Origin: Luxibacter massiliensis
GTDB taxonomy: Bacteria; Bacillota; Clostridia; Lachnospirales; Lachnospiraceae
Length of the DNA: 64,000 bases
Assembly: GCF_900604355.1 (NCBI RefSeq)
Contig: NZ_UWOE01000001.1
Coordinates: 2,728,001-2,792,000, forward strand
Direction: 5' to 3'
Shown here piece by piece: positions 60,524 to 64,000 of this stretch. A program made the position numbers and the translations under genes. Position 1 is the stretch's first letter, and each line of letters begins with the position of its first letter. The notes beneath the pieces were generated by a model that did not search any database, had not been told where the DNA came from, and worked only from the letters and a program-made list of their open reading frames with translations.

Positions 60524-62080
60524 ATGTGGAACAGAAAAGTACTTAAGAAAAAATCCCGCTGCTCAGTAAAGGCCAATTATTGGCGCATGATTGCAGTATG
60601 CTTCCTGACAGCAATGCTAACCACTACCTATGCATCTTCTACTACATTTGTGAATCAATACTCTGCCGGCACATATGACAAGGAAACGACCAATGCCGAT
60701 ACAGGAGCTGCCAATTCTGACGTAATTACAGATACAGTAGAGCAGATTACAGACTCAACCCCGGCAGAAAAAACATACCCGGCATTTTTTAATCACATGC
60801 CCAGTTATTTAATTGATATCTATACAAGCGGGAAATCTGTAATCTTTTCAATTCTCCGGGCCGTCAACAGTTTTTTATCAGACAACATACAGTGGGCCTC
60901 TGTGTTCCTGGCCGCAGGCGCCATCTCCTCCCTGCTCTATCAGTTCCTTGTCACCAATATGATTCTGGTCGGGGAAAAACGTTTTTTTCTCGAGGCCAGG
61001 AATTATCCGCAGGTAAGAATCAGTAAAATTTTCTATCTTTATAAGCTCCGATATTTAAAAAACCCTGTATGGGTCATGTTCTGCCGCAACATATTCCAAT
61101 GGCTGTGGAACCTGACTATTATAGGCGGCATTGTCAAACATTATGAGTACAGTATGATCCCCTTTATTCTTGCTGAAAATCCCGCCGTGGGGCGCAGGAG
61201 CGCTTTCTTTTTATCCAGGGAGCTGATGCGTGGAAATAAATGGAAAATGTTCCTTCTTCATTTTTCTTTTCTGGGATGGCAGCTTTTATCACTCATCACC
61301 TTAGGAATGCTGGACTTTCTATTTATTAATCCGTATATTACGGGAACAGATGCGGAGCTCTATATGGAATTAAGGCACAATTACATTCTGGCCCGTTCTC
61401 CAGGATATGAATTTTTTAACGATTCACTTTTAGAAAGGGTCCCTTCCGAGGATGAACTTCTAATCAGCAAAGCGCTGTATGATGATTCCGAAGGCCCCTA
61501 TACAAAAATATCTTATTTTGCCCCTGAACAATATCCTGTATTTTTGTTTTCTATCCAACCTCCGGCCAGGGCTGTCAAAATGCCTGTACATACGGGTAAA
61601 AAATACGGCTTTTTATCCTGTGTTTTTCTATTTTTTGCTTTTTCCGTTTTCGGATGGATTCTGGAATCCTTTATCCATCTGGCACGCGATGGTGTATTTA
61701 TCAACACCGGCTTCCTGTACGGTCCGTGGCACCCGCTGTATGGCCTGTGCGGCTTATTTGTGATTCTCTTAATTAAAAAAATTGCACATCGTCCGGTTCT
61801 GTCATTCCTGATAATGTCGTCCGTGTACACCTGTGTGGGTATTGAATATTTACAAAGTCCACTGGCAGTATATACATCCAGGATTATCCCTGAAGGATAC
61901 AGTGAATATTCCGCAGGTTTAAGCAGAGGCGTCTTTTTTGCCCTGGTAAGCTGTGCTTTCCTGTATTATCTGGCACCTAAATGGGACGATCTGTTCAGAC
62001 GCCTCCCCATTCTTGCCAGAGTGCTGATTTGCCTGCTGCTCTGCGGACTGTTTGCTGCAGATATCCTATATACATTTTAA
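60524..62080 (+). CDS. Polytopic membrane protein: DUF975-like region fused to a CmpB-type (DUF1113) domain
   Basis: About 518 residues with about nine to ten TM segments. The N-terminal two thirds (NYWRMIAVCFLTAMLTT, then ISSLLYQFLVTNMILVGEKRFFLEAR, RNKWK-like RGNKWKMFLLHFSFLGWQLLS and LFINPYITGTDAELYMELR) resembles DUF975. The C-terminal third (FSVFGWILESFIHLARDGVFINTGFLYGPWHPLYGLCGL) is the conserved block of the ABC_trans_CmpB/DUF1113 family. Both families usually occur as separate proteins. Membrane function unknown; a transport or envelope role is possible. Start at ATG 60524 after GGAGG; the frame extends 25 codons upstream through the promoter. Confidence 0.8.
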   Translation: MWNRKVLKKKSRCSVKANYWRMIAVCFLTAMLTTTYASSTTFVNQYSAGTYDKETTNADTGAANSDVITDTVEQITDSTPAEKTYPAFFNHMPSYLIDIYTSGKSVIFSILRAVNSFLSDNIQWASVFLAAGAISSLLYQFLVTNMILVGEKRFFLEARNYPQVRISKIFYLYKLRYLKNPVWVMFCRNIFQWLWNLTIIGGIVKHYEYSMIPFILAENPAVGRRSAFFLSRELMRGNKWKMFLLHFSFLGWQLLSLITLGMLDFLFINPYITGTDAELYMELRHNYILARSPGYEFFNDSLLERVPSEDELLISKALYDDSEGPYTKISYFAPEQYPVFLFSIQPPARAVKMPVHTGKKYGFLSCVFLFFAFSVFGWILESFIHLARDGVFINTGFLYGPWHPLYGLCGLFVILLIKKIAHRPVLSFLIMSSVYTCVGIEYLQSPLAVYTSRIIPEGYSEYSAGLSRGVFFALVSCAFLYYLAPKWDDLFRRLPILARVLICLLLCGLFAADILYTF

Positions 62081-62251
62081 AGTGTACCAAATGTACATTT
62101 CCATAGGGCCTGCCCACTTCTATACTATCGGATAATATATGCTATTATATTGACACAAAATATTTTCCGGGCATGTTAGGATAATTCCAGGCAGACTGGC
62201 CCTCTTAGATAAATTTTTTATTCGGATTTTTATTTCAGAAAGGATGATTTC

Positions 62252-62803
62252 ATGAGCGAAATTTACGTAAGCAGACAACATTTTACAACACAGCCAGACT
62301 GTACAAGACGGATAGAAGCTGAAATTGCAGTCTATGCTCTCCTTGACAGGCTTCATATCCCCTATGAAGGGGTGGATCACGATGTGGCCCCCACCATCGA
62401 AGCCTGCAAGGCTGTAGAGGAGGAGCTTGGCATCATGCCCTGTAAAAACTTATTCCTCAGAAACCGTCAAAAAACTTCATTTTACTTGCTTCTTATGCCA
62501 GGGGAAAAGAAATTCCTGACAAAAGATCTGTCCGGCCAATTGCATATTTCAAGGCTTTCCTTTGCAGAGCCAGAATTTATGGAAAAATATCTTGGCCTTA
62601 CTCCCGGCTCTGTCAGTGTTCTGGGCCTGATGAACGACAGCGGCCGGGATGTGAGCCTATTAATCGACAGAGACCTCCTAAGCTGTCAATATATTGGCTG
62701 CCACCCATGTATAAATACTTCCAGCCTGAAAATAAAGACCGGGGATATTCTGAATAAATTTTTAGAACATACTGGCCACTCTTATTGTGAGGTTACACTT
62801 TAA
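62252..62803 (+). CDS. ProX/YbaK-type aminoacyl-tRNA deacylase
   Basis: 183 residues. Free-standing trans-editing domain related to the ProRS insertion domain: VYALLDRLHIPYEGVDHDVAPTIEACKAVEEEL, CKNLFLRNRQKTSFYLLLMP, FLTKDLSGQLHISRLSFAEPE, and GSVSVLGLMNDSGRDVSLLIDRDLL. Such proteins hydrolyse mischarged Ala- or Cys-tRNA(Pro) in the cytosol; substrate here is not fixed. Apparently monocistronic, preceded by about 170 bases with a TTGACA box (62150 region) but no clear matching -10. Confidence 0.88.
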   Translation: MSEIYVSRQHFTTQPDCTRRIEAEIAVYALLDRLHIPYEGVDHDVAPTIEACKAVEEELGIMPCKNLFLRNRQKTSFYLLLMPGEKKFLTKDLSGQLHISRLSFAEPEFMEKYLGLTPGSVSVLGLMNDSGRDVSLLIDRDLLSCQYIGCHPCINTSSLKIKTGDILNKFLEHTGHSYCEVTL

Positions 62804-62880
62804 CATTGCATTTTGTATTTAAAAATACTATAATCCCTATATAAAACTGATAAAATTTATAACCTATAAAGGAGCCGATT

Positions 62881-63813
62881 ATGAAAAAGAGAGTCGTTGT
62901 CGCACTGGGCCACCGGGCGCTGGGCACCACCCTTCCCGAGCAAAAGACAGCTGTTAAAAATACAGCCGAATCTATAGCCGATTTGATAGCACAGGGATAT
63001 CAAGTGGCTATCACACACAGCAATGCCCCCCAGGTAGGTATGATACACACTGCCATGAATGAGTTCGGCAAGTCCCATGATAATTATACACCTGCGCCTA
63101 TGTCCGTCTGCTCTGCAATGAGCCAGGGTTATATAGGGTATGACCTTCAAAATGGAATACGCGAGGCCCTGCTGAACCGCGGTATCTACCGTACTGTGAG
63201 CACAATCCTGACCCAGGTGATTGTAGACCCCTATGACGAAGCCTTTTATACGCCCACAAAAGTACTGGGACGATATATGAGCGCAGATGAAGCCAATGAG
63301 GAAAGAAAAAAAGGCAATTATGTAATTGAAGAGGCCGGAAAGGGTTTTCGGCGTGTTGTTTCTGCCCCCAACCCAGTCAAAATTGTAGAGCTGGATGCCA
63401 TCAAAGCACTTCTGGATGCTGACCAGGTTGTAATTGCCTGCGGGGGAGGCGGCATTCCCGTACTTGAACAAGATAACCACCTTAAAGGGGCGAGTGCCGT
63501 TATAGAAAAAGATTTAACAGCCGGAAAGCTGGCAGAAGGCATCAATGCAGATGAATTAATCATACTTACAAGCGTAGATCAGGTATGCCTCAACCTGGGA
63601 CAATCCAATGAACAAAAGCTTGGAGAGATTACTGCCGCGCAGGCCAGAGAATATATGGAACAAGGGCATTTCGGGATTTATAATATGTTCCCTAAATTAC
63701 AGGCAGCAGTAGAATTTATTGAAAAACGCGGTGGACGCAGCGCATTAATCACTTCCTTTGATAAAGCAAAAGAAGGACCGCACGCAAAGACAGGCACAAT
63801 TATTCACGGGTAA
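62881..63813 (+). CDS. arcC: Carbamate kinase
   Basis: 310 residues, normal length. Transfers phosphate between carbamoyl phosphate and ADP, producing ATP at the end of the arginine deiminase or allantoin pathways. Amino-acid kinase fold: MKKRVVVALGHRALGTTLPEQ, RRVVSAPNPVKIVELDAIKALL, VVIACGGGGIPV, VIEKDLTAGKLAEGINADELIILT and YNMFPKLQAAVEFIE. The usual GGN of the N-terminal glycine loop is GHR here. No arcA or arcB gene is adjacent, so its carbamoyl-phosphate source is elsewhere. GGAG precedes the ATG. Confidence 0.93.
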   Translation: MKKRVVVALGHRALGTTLPEQKTAVKNTAESIADLIAQGYQVAITHSNAPQVGMIHTAMNEFGKSHDNYTPAPMSVCSAMSQGYIGYDLQNGIREALLNRGIYRTVSTILTQVIVDPYDEAFYTPTKVLGRYMSADEANEERKKGNYVIEEAGKGFRRVVSAPNPVKIVELDAIKALLDADQVVIACGGGGIPVLEQDNHLKGASAVIEKDLTAGKLAEGINADELIILTSVDQVCLNLGQSNEQKLGEITAAQAREYMEQGHFGIYNMFPKLQAAVEFIEKRGGRSALITSFDKAKEGPHAKTGTIIHG

Positions 63814-63823
63814 GGAGGAATAA

Positions 63824-63863
63824 AAAGGGGACTGTCCCTAGTTCAAAGGGGACTGTCCCTTTT
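63824..63863 (+). repeat. Tandem 16-base repeat forming terminator-like hairpins
   Basis: AAAGGGGACTGTCCCT occurs at 63824-63839 and 63845-63860, 5 bases apart, the second followed by TTTT. Each copy is itself a GGGAC/GTCCC inverted repeat. Located just after arcC, it may terminate its transcript. Sequences of this kind are found scattered in clostridial intergenic regions. Confidence 0.6.
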
Positions 63864-63915
63864 GCTCTCCATTTTCAGAATATTCTTAAAACTCGTTCTA
63901 TCACCTGATATAAGA

Positions 63916-64000
63916 TCACTTCTGATTGGCAGGCTCCACAGCCACTGATTTTCCTTTTATTTTAGTGTTGTTCATCGCATTAAGCACATCTCTCGCATAT
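63916..64000 (-). CDS. C-terminus of a probable DEAD-box RNA helicase (cut by window edge)
   Basis: Minus-strand frame open from base 64000 to a TGA at 63916-63918, giving the last 27 or so residues YARDVLNAMNNTKIKGKS then VAVEPANQK. The pattern of an aligned helix followed by IKGK-V-VE-A resembles the end of the DbpA-type RNA-binding domain at the C-terminus of DEAD-box helicases. Identification rests on this short piece only, so it is tentative. It is convergent with arcC. Confidence 0.45.
   Translation of the reverse strand, partial: YARDVLNAMNNTKIKGKSVAVEPANQK

Noticed and set aside
63824..63863. Start of a CRISPR array or tandem satellite after arcC
   Set aside because: Only two short palindromic copies 5 bases apart, no regular spacers, no cas genes; a terminator-like repeat is the simpler reading.

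Overview
The window looks like chromosome of a Gram-positive anaerobe of the class Clostridia, most likely family Lachnospiraceae. This is inferred from gene content (nrdR, a YmxH/YlmC sporulation-type protein, NupO/P/Q/BMP nucleoside importers, iron-dependent alcohol dehydrogenase, ROK-linked sugar ABC transporters, carbamate kinase), from strong AGGAGG ribosome binding sites and A+T-rich sigma-A promoters, and from the type of mobile element present. No rRNA, tRNA, CRISPR array or phage module was seen.

Layout. 1-7.4 kb (minus): a CobW-type GTPase cut by the window edge, then an oligopeptide-type ABC importer operon (binding protein, two permeases, two ATPases) running into truA and exoA. 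7.4-9.6 kb: a promoter-driven structured RNA candidate, a nitroreductase pair, nrdR and ymxH. 9.6-19.8 kb: a Nat-type two-gene ABC exporter with a promoter/operator, a DUF3783 protein, a heterodimeric ABC exporter with one degenerate ATPase site, a radical SAM protein, a glycogen debranching enzyme and a DeoR-family repressor. 19.9-34.1 kb (minus): a long nucleoside uptake and catabolism cluster. Its genes are deoC, a transaldolase-like gene, a VOC protein, deoB, Fe-ADH, amidohydrolase, BMP lipoprotein, nucleoside phosphorylase, NupO/P/Q-type ABC genes and transketolase. Together they import nucleosides, phosphorolyse them, convert (deoxy)ribose phosphates to glycolytic intermediates and reduce the acetaldehyde formed. 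34.3-38.7 kb (plus): a MacAB-like tripartite efflux operon with its own palindromic operator, a second copy of the structured RNA candidate, and a small membrane protein.

About 38.8-51.6 kb is an integrative mobilizable element. Its left part (minus) carries a serine recombinase, a small conserved-type protein, a relaxase and MobC, preceded by a hairpin cluster that looks like an oriT and by an apparent transcription attenuator. Its cargo (plus) is one tight five-gene defence operon: an HTH-Fic protein, type III restriction-modification Mod and Res, then the HamA/HamB pair of the Hachiman anti-phage system. A tnpV gene closes the right end.

51.7-59.7 kb returns to host sugar metabolism: a ROK regulator, a carbohydrate ABC importer, a class II (FucA/RhaD-type) aldolase and a rhamnulokinase-like kinase, with a divergent class II ketose-bisphosphate aldolase. 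59.8-64 kb holds a GNAT acetyltransferase, a DUF975-CmpB-type membrane fusion, a ProX-type editing protein, carbamate kinase and the C-terminus of a probable DEAD-box RNA helicase.

The two most unusual signals are (i) two diverged copies of one unidentified structured RNA (about 7.63-7.82 kb and 38.09-38.25 kb) with compensatory base changes in a helix of identical geometry, and (ii) the single-operon Fic / type III RM / Hachiman cargo, with a predicted attenuator controlling the transfer genes of its carrier element.
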